IMG/VR virus record: IMGVR_UViG_3300030109_000861
Coordinates: 1 to 28,312 of that record
Direction: 5' to 3' (one strand)
DNA: 28,312 nucleotides
DNA from: a virus
Part shown: positions 21,828 through 28,312 of the stretch, one piece after another
How the letters are laid out: each line of letters opens with the position of its first letter
Numbering within the stretch: the first letter of the stretch is position 1
The notes under the pieces: model-generated
Seen by the model: only the letters and a program-made list of their open reading frames with translations
Database searches by the model: none
What the model was told of the DNA's origin: nothing
Position numbers and translations under genes: made by a program

Positions 21828-23116
21828 TTTCTAGCCTCCGATGAAAACCTTTGCCAATCCCACCATGCTGCTGTATTACCATAAAAATTTCCATTTGCCA
21901 TATTGTTTTTAAATTGCAATGCATTAAATAATGTATCATCATATAAACTACCAACTGGAGGTTGTGTAGCATCATATTGAAACTGAGATACATTATAAGT
22001 TGGAGCTTGTGGAGTTCCAAAAACTTGTTTATCTGCTAAGTTACTTGCAAGGTTTGTTGCATAGGCTGTACCAAATTCTCCACCTTTTGTTTTTAAAAAA
22101 CTAACAAATTTATCAGGATCATTAACTGCATCTGTAATTTCTTTAAAACTTTTACTAACATGATCTTTTATTGAACTACTAAAACTTTTAGTATCTTGTT
22201 GTAATAAACTTGGTGTAGTTGTTTTACCACCCATTTGCTCACCTAAGAAATCTTCTGCCCTTTTAAAATCAACTTCAAACTTTTTAGGATCAGCTAAATC
22301 AAAACCTTGTGAAACATCATATGAATCTATAAACTCTTTAGCAGCTTCTACATCTACTGTAGGAGCTTTACCAAATAATCCTGCACCTTCTGATGGACGC
22401 TGATACATAGTGTCTGAAAACATACCTGTTTGTTGTTTAACTGGTAAACCATCAAGACTATCTATTTTACTTGCCATATCTTGAACTTGTCCCGATATTT
22501 CACTTCCTAAGTCTGTTGTTCCCTCTGCTAGTCTTTCATCAACAGATTTAAAAGGATCGTTCATAGCACGACCAATACCTTCTTCTAATTGTGCATCAAA
22601 AGCTCTTGATTCTATAGTAGATGTAAGCGTATCTTTAGAAAATAATCCTTTAGGCCCAAACAAATCTCCTTTAACATCAGTAAACATTGTTTGTAAAGAT
22701 TTACCAGCATTAGAAAAACTATAAGAACTTAAATCTTTACCAATTAATTTACCAATTCCTAGTTTATCTCCAACAGCACCTAATGTATTTTTAATAGCTC
22801 CTGTTACGCCTTTAGTAATATTCCCTACTGCACTCTTTAGGTTTCTACCTACATTCGCTGCAACATTTAAAAATTTACCTGCCCCATTAATAATTCCAGA
22901 AGCAACACCAGTATAATTTATCATACCTTGAGCCAGTTTAGCAAACATACCTCCGACCCCCGGCAGGAGAAACGACATAGCTAGTTGACCAAAAACACCA
23001 ATTTTACCCATAAATTTACCAAAAGATTTTACAGCTTTACGAATACGTCTACCTACACTTCTAACAAACCTAGATATAGGTTTAAAAGCTTTTTTAATAA
23101 ATGATCCTATTCCCAT
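21824..23116 (-). CDS. 430-aa basic, membrane-active virion protein
   Basis: ATG 23116 follows TTAGGAG. The first 45 residues are extremely basic and amphipathic (FIKKAFKPISRFVRSVGRR), followed by hydrophobic, Gly-rich stretches (FGQLAMSFLLPGVGGMFA at about 43-60; GVASGIINGAGKFLNVAANV). The rest is soluble and acidic-to-neutral with a QFQYDATQPP end. Basic/hydrophobic N-termini like this recur in marine phage internal or ejected proteins, where they could insert in the host membrane, so a gp14-like channel role is a reasonable guess. No catalytic motif was seen. Confidence 0.6.
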   Translation of the reverse strand: MGIGSFIKKAFKPISRFVRSVGRRIRKAVKSFGKFMGKIGVFGQLAMSFLLPGVGGMFAKLAQGMINYTGVASGIINGAGKFLNVAANVGRNLKSAVGNITKGVTGAIKNTLGAVGDKLGIGKLIGKDLSSYSFSNAGKSLQTMFTDVKGDLFGPKGLFSKDTLTSTIESRAFDAQLEEGIGRAMNDPFKSVDERLAEGTTDLGSEISGQVQDMASKIDSLDGLPVKQQTGMFSDTMYQRPSEGAGLFGKAPTVDVEAAKEFIDSYDVSQGFDLADPKKFEVDFKRAEDFLGEQMGGKTTTPSLLQQDTKSFSSSIKDHVSKSFKEITDAVNDPDKFVSFLKTKGGEFGTAYATNLASNLADKQVFGTPQAPTYNVSQFQYDATQPPVGSLYDDTLFNALQFKNNMANGNFYGNTAAWWDWQRFSSEARK

Positions 23117-23125
23117 TTGTTTCTC

Positions 23126-26100
23126 CTAAGTTACATTTACTACAGTTTGAGTTTGGTCTAAACCAACTGCTGTTTTAATTGCTGAAATCATACTACCAAT
23201 ATGATTACTTTTACCTTTTTCTCCTGCTGCTGCTTCATTACCAATTGCTGCAATATATAATTGAGTCTGTCTTGTTTCATCATTTTCATAAGACTGTCTA
23301 ATATAAGCAGCTTCATCACGCAACTGTTGATACATAAAAGCTTGTTCTGATGCTGACATTGCAAAAGCATTTTGAACATTAATCCTATTAGATTCATTTT
23401 GTGCAGCCGTATCCGCTAATGATGAATTACGTAAATAATTTAAATATGCTTGTTCAATTTGTACTGAGTTTTGCATATTAAATTGATAGCGTTGATCTTC
23501 ACGTTGTCGATTAAATATATCAACTTGTTTAGCCATTTCTGCATTTGTTATAGCAACTTGTATTTCTTGTCCTGCAACCCTTGCATCTTGTTGTTCAGTC
23601 AATTGCTCATTAAATTGTTTCATTTGATTTACTGACTGTGCATTAAATTGACTTGTTTGTGAAGCTAGTTGTGTCATAAATTGATTAATTTGATTTTCAC
23701 TAGTAGCATTAAATTGTCGTGCTGCGTTTTGTGCAGCAACATCAGAAAGTAATACTTGTTGTTGTTGTTGACCTGTAAGCATTGCAGCTTGTTGTTCATT
23801 ATTTAAATTTGCCATATCCATTTGTAAAAATGTTTGAGCGTTTTGTGCCTGTAGTTTTGTATTACCATCTAATGTAGCTATATCTAAACTTGCCATTGCT
23901 GTAGCATTTTGCATTGTGGCTTGTTGTTCAGCACTAAAATCTGCAAGTGTAGCAGACTGCATAAATTTACTATTTGCTAATTCTACTTGTTGTTCTATAT
24001 TAAACTTAGTTAAGTCTATATTTGCAACTGTTGAAGCATTTTGTACTGCTCGTTGTTGATCTACATTTAATTGTGCTAAGTTCATTTGTTGTGCAATCTG
24101 AGCAGATGTGGTATTTACTTGCATTGTCTTATTTAAGTTTGCAAGTTCTGTTTGTTGTGCTGCATTAAGATTATCTGCACCAGCTTGGTTTAATGCTGTT
24201 AAGTTTGCTAATCGCATTTGTTGTTCATTAGAAAGATTAGCTACTTCCATTTGCTGTTTAAAACCAGCGTTCTTAGATAAGAAATCCGCAGCTACTTGCA
24301 TTTCAACTAGACGTTCTTGATTTTGTGCCGTAACATTTTCACGTTCAGTTGTACTTAATAATTGAAGTTCGGCAAGTTCTACTTGTTGTTCATTGCCTAG
24401 TTCTTGTGCATTAATAGCTTGTTGATTCTGAGCATTAAGTGTAGCAGTTTGTTGTTGGTTTTGAAGATTTTGAAGTCTTGATACTTGTTCTCTTTCAGCA
24501 GAAGTTAATAATGCTTGTTGACTAAACTGACTTTGAAGCGTTGACATGTTCTGTGCAAACTGTGCAGTCTGAGAAGATGCAGTTTGTCTATTAGAAAGAT
24601 TAGCCATACGTATTTGCATATCAGCAGTTGTCTGTGCAAGATTAGCTTGTTGCTGATTAGAAAGATTTTGTGCTGCTCTAGTTTGTAAAGCTTGTGCATT
24701 TGATTGCGCTATCGGCATAGCACTTTGTATAATTGCATTAAAAAGAGAATCTCTTCCAACACTTGAAACATTTAACCCACGTTGCGCTAAGTTGCTTTCA
24801 ACAAGCTCTACGGCTGGTCTAGCCCATATAGGTACTTCTCCGGTATCCATACCAGCCATTAAAGTTTCCATTTGTGAAGACACTAAAGCTTCAGTAGGTA
24901 ATGCTGCTATAGCTGCTTGTACTTCTACTGGTTGTGTATCTACCATTTCTTCAACAACAACAGGATCTTCAACAATTATAGATGTTAAATTTTCTGGTAT
25001 GTTTCCAACTTGAGCAATCATTTCTGCTGCTGCACCTTTAGCTGCTTCACCTGTAAAGTTTCTGGCTTGTGCTGCATCATAACCAACAGCACTTATTATT
25101 TGTGCCGCTTGACCTTCATTAGCTGTTCCGGTTAATGCTTGTCGTTGTTGTCTTTCTGCATCAGGAGTAGAAGCTAATTCAATAGTTGCTCCAGTAACTT
25201 TATCAATCATAGCATTAGTTGAAAGATCAAACCCTACTGTTTGTGCCAGTGCTGCTTTTTCGTCAAGATTTTTTCTAGTAGCTGCAATTGCTTCTCTTGT
25301 TAAACCTTGATTTTGTATAGCAGATTGAATTGCACCATCACTTAGTTCACCTTTAGCTGCTGAAACCGCTAATGGAGAACCAGCTTGTGCAGCATCCATT
25401 CTTGATACACCCATTCTTCCTGCTCGTGCCGTAGAAACACCAGTAATTCTTTGCGCTCTTTGACCAATATCTGGTGTAGCTTGTGGAGCAGTAATACGAT
25501 CACCACCTGTTAAATAATTACTACTTAACCAATTTATAGCTTGACCTCTAGGATCACCATCTAATTTAAATTGATCTCTAATAGATTCTGTATCAACACT
25601 TTCTGCAACCATTGTTGGAGCTGTTGTATATTCAGGTGTTTGAATAGGTTGTCTTGGCCCAAAACCTGTATCACCAACAATAACTGTTTGATTTTGTTCT
25701 GCGTCAGCATTTAGTGCTTCAGCTTCAGCCATTAAACGAGGGAACCATTCCATTTGAGCATCAGTCGCAGCTTTCCAATTATAATTATTATATTTTAATT
25801 CTGGATTACCTGTTGTTGGATTATATCGTCCTTGGACAATCATATCCCTACCTTCGGATGTTGTATAGGCTTTTCTAAATACTAAAACATTGTTTGTTGT
25901 TGTTACAGTTACAGGATTAACAACAACAGGTCTACCTCCTCCGGGCATAATTCGTGTTGATCTTTCTGTATTTATATCAGGATCAGTTTCTTCATCAATT
26001 TGATTTTCAGGAACCTCATCAAATGTTTCTTCTTCTTCTTCAGGTTTAAAAGGTGGTATATATGTTGATGTACCATCTGGCTTTGTTTCTTTAACGCCAC

Positions 26101-26872
26101 CTTCAGCCGTATATTCACTTAGTAAACCATCGTCTGTTGTTACAGACATAGTAGTTCGCATAGGATCAGGATCAATTGCTGCGGCTTCTCTTGCAGCTAT
26201 TTGAGCTTGTCTTGCTTCTTGTAGTTCTGTAACAAAAGCATTTGCTTCTTCTTTTGTACTAAAAACAGATTGATCACCGGGAAACCCACCAAGAAATCTA
26301 CCATCGTCTAGTTCTCTTACATATTCAAATGTTCCGGGTGTTGAACCAGCAGCATCAAAAGTTTTTTTAGTTCTTTGTTGTGCTGCTACAGGAGACTGTT
26401 CTGCTACAGGTGCTACAGGTGGTCTTCTGACTGAAACAGGAGTTTGAGCTACAGGTTCTTTAGTAGGTCGTGTAACTACAGTTTGTGGTGTAGTAGTAAC
26501 TACAGGTTCTTTAGTAGGTCGTGTAATTACAGCTTGTGGTGTAGTAGTAACCGTAGGTCTTGGACGTAATACCCCACCAGTTTCATCTGGAACTACAGGT
26601 TTTGGTTGTGGTTTTGTAGGTTTACGTGGTGGAGTAACCGTTGGTCTAACAGGTGGTTGTACTGGAGCAGGTGGAGAAGAAGAAAACGGAGATGTAAAAG
26701 TTCCTCTAGTTCCAGTAAAACCAGATATAGGATTATTTGGTCGCGTAGATGTAACAGGTGCAGACACAGGTTTTTTAGTTTCTGCTGCTACTTTTTGTTG
26801 TGCCTGTTCTTGCGCTCGTTTAATTGCAGCAGCCGATGCTCTACCGCCTCTTTGTGATTTTTTTCTAGCCAT
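23126..26872 (-). CDS. 1248-aa Pro-rich/Gln-rich repeat protein of the virion
   Basis: ATG 26872 follows AGAGGAA. Four zones: a basic start; a Pro/Thr/Val-rich zone to about residue 180 with a 51-bp tandem repeat; a mixed acidic middle; and a Gln/Asn/Ala-rich second half, predicted helical, with 22-residue units (for example LTKFNIEQQVELANSKFMQS). Near the C-terminus a Gly/Ala segment (IAAIGNEAAAGEKGKSNHIG) precedes a short hydrophobic tail. There is no Cys-rich, enzyme or membrane domain. Long Gln/Asn helical proteins are found among phage tail, fibre and internal proteins, so this one is most likely a particle protein. It follows the lysis gene and precedes the 430-aa protein. Confidence 0.65.
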   Translation of the reverse strand: MARKKSQRGGRASAAAIKRAQEQAQQKVAAETKKPVSAPVTSTRPNNPISGFTGTRGTFTSPFSSSPPAPVQPPVRPTVTPPRKPTKPQPKPVVPDETGGVLRPRPTVTTTPQAVITRPTKEPVVTTTPQTVVTRPTKEPVAQTPVSVRRPPVAPVAEQSPVAAQQRTKKTFDAAGSTPGTFEYVRELDDGRFLGGFPGDQSVFSTKEEANAFVTELQEARQAQIAAREAAAIDPDPMRTTMSVTTDDGLLSEYTAEGGVKETKPDGTSTYIPPFKPEEEEETFDEVPENQIDEETDPDINTERSTRIMPGGGRPVVVNPVTVTTTNNVLVFRKAYTTSEGRDMIVQGRYNPTTGNPELKYNNYNWKAATDAQMEWFPRLMAEAEALNADAEQNQTVIVGDTGFGPRQPIQTPEYTTAPTMVAESVDTESIRDQFKLDGDPRGQAINWLSSNYLTGGDRITAPQATPDIGQRAQRITGVSTARAGRMGVSRMDAAQAGSPLAVSAAKGELSDGAIQSAIQNQGLTREAIAATRKNLDEKAALAQTVGFDLSTNAMIDKVTGATIELASTPDAERQQRQALTGTANEGQAAQIISAVGYDAAQARNFTGEAAKGAAAEMIAQVGNIPENLTSIIVEDPVVVEEMVDTQPVEVQAAIAALPTEALVSSQMETLMAGMDTGEVPIWARPAVELVESNLAQRGLNVSSVGRDSLFNAIIQSAMPIAQSNAQALQTRAAQNLSNQQQANLAQTTADMQIRMANLSNRQTASSQTAQFAQNMSTLQSQFSQQALLTSAEREQVSRLQNLQNQQQTATLNAQNQQAINAQELGNEQQVELAELQLLSTTERENVTAQNQERLVEMQVAADFLSKNAGFKQQMEVANLSNEQQMRLANLTALNQAGADNLNAAQQTELANLNKTMQVNTTSAQIAQQMNLAQLNVDQQRAVQNASTVANIDLTKFNIEQQVELANSKFMQSATLADFSAEQQATMQNATAMASLDIATLDGNTKLQAQNAQTFLQMDMANLNNEQQAAMLTGQQQQQVLLSDVAAQNAARQFNATSENQINQFMTQLASQTSQFNAQSVNQMKQFNEQLTEQQDARVAGQEIQVAITNAEMAKQVDIFNRQREDQRYQFNMQNSVQIEQAYLNYLRNSSLADTAAQNESNRINVQNAFAMSASEQAFMYQQLRDEAAYIRQSYENDETRQTQLYIAAIGNEAAAGEKGKSNHIGSMISAIKTAVGLDQTQTVVNVT
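23750..24244 (-). repeat. 22-residue (66-bp) degenerate repeats in the 1248-aa protein
   Basis: Read on the minus strand, seven 22-residue units and one 11-residue half unit follow without gaps, starting at 24244, 24178, 24112 (half), 24079, 24013, 23947, 23881 and 23815. The consensus is hydrophobic-A-x-L/F-N-x-E-Q-Q at the unit start. The units differ in DNA, so they are old. An 11/22-residue period is typical of extended amphipathic helices or right-handed coiled coils. Confidence 0.85.
26454..26552 (-). repeat. 51-bp tandem repeat, two copies
   Basis: The second copy begins at 26505, exactly 51 bases after the first at 26454, and the copies are nearly identical. Each encodes 17 residues of the type TTPQxVxTRPTKEPV in the Pro-rich zone of the 1248-aa protein. 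The high identity marks a recent duplication or slippage. Confidence 0.85.
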
Positions 26873-26883
26873 TTATAATTCCT

Positions 26884-27249
26884 CTAATACGACCAAATGG
26901 CAGGGGTTGGATAATCTTCTGCCATATCTAAATGAATAAATCTTCCTGTTCCTTTTTGATTTACACCTATACGATGTATACCATGCTCTAGTGCTTTTTG
27001 AATAATTGTTAATGCTTTTGCACCACTAACTCCTATATCAATTGCCTTGCCTGTTGTATGCGCTCCCGGCCCTTTAGATTTCATTAGTTCTATTGGATGT
27101 TCTGCACATCTATATCCTGATGTAACAGGAAATGGAAAATTACAATCTTCTCTAAGAGCATTTAAAACTTTTAAAAAATCTTTATTAAACTTTTCTTTAC
27201 CACAATGTTGACAAGATAATTCATTTGCTGTAAAATATTTACTTACCAT
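26884..27249 (-). CDS. M15 family peptidase endolysin
   Basis: 121 aa, matching the Peptidase_M15_3 fold of phage endolysins (zinc D,D- or L,D-carboxypeptidase/endopeptidase). The zinc ligands are His64 and Asp71 in GAHTTGKAIDIG and His106 in FIHLDM; the VTSGYRCAEHP box at 42-52 is also typical. There is no signal peptide, so it would need a holin, and a holin-like gene lies four genes upstream in the same arm. ATG 27249 overlaps the preceding gene by seven bases. Cys13 and Cys16 (CQHC) at the N-terminus may bind a second metal. Confidence 0.9.
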   Translation of the reverse strand: MVSKYFTANELSCQHCGKEKFNKDFLKVLNALREDCNFPFPVTSGYRCAEHPIELMKSKGPGAHTTGKAIDIGVSGAKALTIIQKALEHGIHRIGVNQKGTGRFIHLDMAEDYPTPAIWSY

Positions 27250-27557
27250 TTTACTTTATGTGACCAATATCTTGCTGATAACTTTGATGGTTTAGCATCT
27301 TGAGCATTGTGTCTAGCATAGTAAGATCTTTTTCTTGCTTTTTCTTTTGCAGTCTTAGGATTCTTTCCTGCTCCTCTAACACCTTGTTGTCCAAAACGAA
27401 TTGTTTTAATTTTGTCTCCAACTTTGGCTACAACAACATGAGACTTTTTAGGATGATTAGGAGTACGCTTTGGTTTATTATAACCAGATACTCCTGCTCT
27501 TTTTAATCTAGGATCTCGTTTAGATTTACCACCTTTTTTGTAATCATCACGCATCAT
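27243..27557 (-). CDS. small basic conserved marine phage protein, 104 aa
   Basis: Starts ATGATG at 27557 after AGGAAAA, overlapping the previous stop. It is strongly basic: an N-terminal KKGGKSKRDPRLKRAGVSGY, then a middle strand pair (HVVVAKVGDKIKTIRFGQQG), then KTAKEKARKRSYYARHNAQ and a C-terminal YWSHKVKW. The same blocks recur in proteins of many marine cyanophages and pelagiphages, whose role is unsettled. The charge and small size suggest nucleic-acid binding or a packaged protein. Confidence 0.75.
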   Translation of the reverse strand: MMRDDYKKGGKSKRDPRLKRAGVSGYNKPKRTPNHPKKSHVVVAKVGDKIKTIRFGQQGVRGAGKNPKTAKEKARKRSYYARHNAQDAKPSKLSARYWSHKVKW

Positions 27558-27802
27558 GTTATTTTCCTATGCCTTTTAGTTTTTTGTGCAATTCGTTTAG
27601 GCTGTTTAGAATGTTGTTTACCTTTCTTTGTGTCTTCTCTTTTTTTTCTAGTTGTGGCTGCATATTCTTTACTTGACATTGAATCAATAGCTTTCTTTGG
27701 TAAATAACGCTCTCCAGTTTTAGCACTAGGTTTACCAGACTTTGTACGCCAATTTTGTTTTGTCCAAGCCTTTAAAGATCTTTGTGGTTTTTTAATAGCC
27801 AT
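27554..27802 (-). CDS. DUF5872-like basic protein, 82 aa
   Basis: Its TGA overlaps the next ATG. It is very basic with pattern blocks: LKAWTKQNWRTKSGKPSAKT, then GERYLPKKAIDSMSSKEYAA, then a KKREDTKKGKQHSKQPKRIAQ tail. The KSGKPS-KTGERYLP and EYAATT-KR blocks are typical of a conserved family found in marine viruses. No catalytic residues are known. A DNA-binding or packaged role is inferred from charge. The family name is given from memory and should be treated as provisional. Confidence 0.7.
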   Translation of the reverse strand: MAIKKPQRSLKAWTKQNWRTKSGKPSAKTGERYLPKKAIDSMSSKEYAATTRKKREDTKKGKQHSKQPKRIAQKTKRHRKIT

Positions 27803-27948
27803 TATTTTTTATGAACCTTTTGAACTGCAAAATTTGCTTCAAGACTTGCGCCTTTATGTTTTACAAACTTACCCTTATGTTTCATAAGTTTTAAAGAACC
27901 ATCTTTTTGTTTCATCCAATGAAAACCTGTAGGGGCTTTTACTTTCAT
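27802..27948 (-). CDS. 48-aa basic protein
   Basis: ATG 27948-27946 overlaps the preceding stop (ATGA), behind a perfect AGGAGGT (reverse complement of 27954-27960). It ends at TAA 27802-27804, sharing one base with the next ATG. About a quarter of the residues are Lys. The product begins MKVKAPTGFHWMKQKDGSLK and has a KHKGKFVKHKGASLEANFAV middle; the two KHKG motifs are a short internal repeat. It has the same basic character as its neighbours. Confidence 0.75.
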   Translation of the reverse strand: MKVKAPTGFHWMKQKDGSLKLMKHKGKFVKHKGASLEANFAVQKVHKK

Positions 27949-28133
27949 TTATAACCTCCTCCTGCTGCTTTATATTGTTTGGCTAACATCTGTGCTTTAC
28001 GTGCTGACCATTGACCGGGCTTACCACCTTTAGAGCCAGCTTTAATCTTATTAAATAATCTTTTACGCATTGTAGGTTTAGTATAATTACCTGCTTTATT
28101 TACTGTAGATTTTTTCTTTTTCTTTGCTGTCAT
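27945..28133 (-). CDS. 62-aa very basic protein
   Basis: Starts at ATG 28133, overlapping the stop of the holin-like gene (ATGA). It opens with a TAKKKKKS run and continues with NYTKPTMRKRLFNKIKAGSK, GGKPGQWSARKAQMLAKQYK and a glycine-rich end. This arrangement recurs almost unchanged in many marine phage genomes as an unassigned small protein. It is probably DNA-binding or part of the particle. Another gene follows in a four-base overlap. Confidence 0.75.
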   Translation of the reverse strand: MTAKKKKKSTVNKAGNYTKPTMRKRLFNKIKAGSKGGKPGQWSARKAQMLAKQYKAAGGGYK

Positions 28134-28312
28134 TCTTGTTTTCCTTTACCTAAAAACAAACCAAACACGGCTGTCATTGCTCCAGTACATACAGATACTA
28201 ATCCTGCTTGTTCAATTGTTGGAGCTTCTAAAGTTGTGAACCAATGAATCACATCCCAACAAGCAAGAGCCATCATTAATACCAATAGTCGTGGAACTAT
28301 ACGCCACTTGTC
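28130..28312 (-). CDS. holin-like membrane protein (partial, cut by window edge)
   Basis: The frame is open from the right edge and ends at TGA 28130-28132; the visible part is 60 residues, beginning DKWRIVPRLLVLMMALACWD. There are two hydrophobic segments (VPRLLVLMMALAC and AGLVSVCTGAMTAVFGLFLG) with a short soluble loop between them, and a charged end (KGKQE). This is the shape of small phage holins. It precedes the M15 endolysin by four small genes, consistent with a shared lysis cassette. Probably only the first residue or so is missing. Confidence 0.7.
   Translation of the reverse strand, partial: DKWRIVPRLLVLMMALACWDVIHWFTTLEAPTIEQAGLVSVCTGAMTAVFGLFLGKGKQE

Noticed and set aside
23750-24244. 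Regular 66-bp periodicity that could suggest a CRISPR array or iterons
   Set aside because: The repeat units are divergent in DNA and lie in frame inside one long coding sequence; the period reflects 22-residue protein repeats.
26606-26857. Trp/Arg/Ser-rich open frame on the + strand
   Set aside because: It is the antisense of the Pro-rich N-terminus of the 1248-aa gene; composition is an artefact of Pro/Gly codons read backwards, and no ribosome binding site precedes it.
1-28312. tRNA genes, integrase, attachment sites, insertion sequences or toxin-antitoxin pairs
   Set aside because: None was recognised by reading both strands; nearly all sequence is accounted for by tightly packed phage genes.

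Overview
The window is most of a T7-like marine podovirus genome, or a close uncultured relative. Three things point there. The DNA is AT-rich (roughly one third G+C by eye). Genes are packed tightly, with ATGA/TAATG overlaps nearly everywhere. The replication set is T7-like: gp2.5-like ssDNA-binding protein, gp4-like primase-helicase, family A DNA polymerase and endonuclease I. The replication genes end in a cobalamin-dependent (class II) ribonucleotide reductase, a combination known from SIO1/cobavirus-type roseophages and related marine podoviruses. The low G+C would suit a SAR11-like or other AT-rich marine alphaproteobacterial host, but this is inference. No phage RNA polymerase, terminase, portal, major capsid or tail-tube gene was recognised; some of these should lie outside the window.

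Layout. Bases 1-175 are AT-rich non-coding DNA with a symmetric intrinsic terminator. From 176 to 12846 all genes are on the + strand. First come small early genes of mostly unknown function, a DUF932-like protein, several very small membrane peptides, a DUF3310 protein, a secreted SleB-type wall hydrolase and an HD-domain protein. Then comes the replication/recombination block: SSB, primase-helicase, DNA polymerase, two PD-(D/E)XK nucleases and endonuclease I. The class II ribonucleotide reductase closes the arm. From 28312 down to 12835 all genes are on the - strand, so the two arms converge and overlap by 12 bp inside a perfect palindrome. In order of transcription the - arm has a holin-like membrane protein (cut by the window edge), four small very basic proteins, an M15 peptidase endolysin, a 1248-aa Pro/Gln-rich repeat protein, a 430-aa basic/hydrophobic protein, a 189-aa virion-associated protein, and then very large proteins of 535, 1071 and 1066 aa that look like internal virion (ejection) proteins. 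Two tiny genes finish it.

How the genes work together. The + arm takes over nucleotide supply (reductase) and copies, recombines and resolves phage DNA. The - arm makes lysis proteins and proteins probably packaged in the particle and injected. The most unusual item is the 1066-aa protein. It looks like a modular 'polyvalent' protein with an ADP-ribosyltransferase-like region, a conserved C-terminal module of unknown function, and duplicated YGAGR-type linkers between modules. If packaged, it could modify host targets from the moment of infection. The 1248-aa protein carries a clear 22-residue (66-bp) helical repeat.
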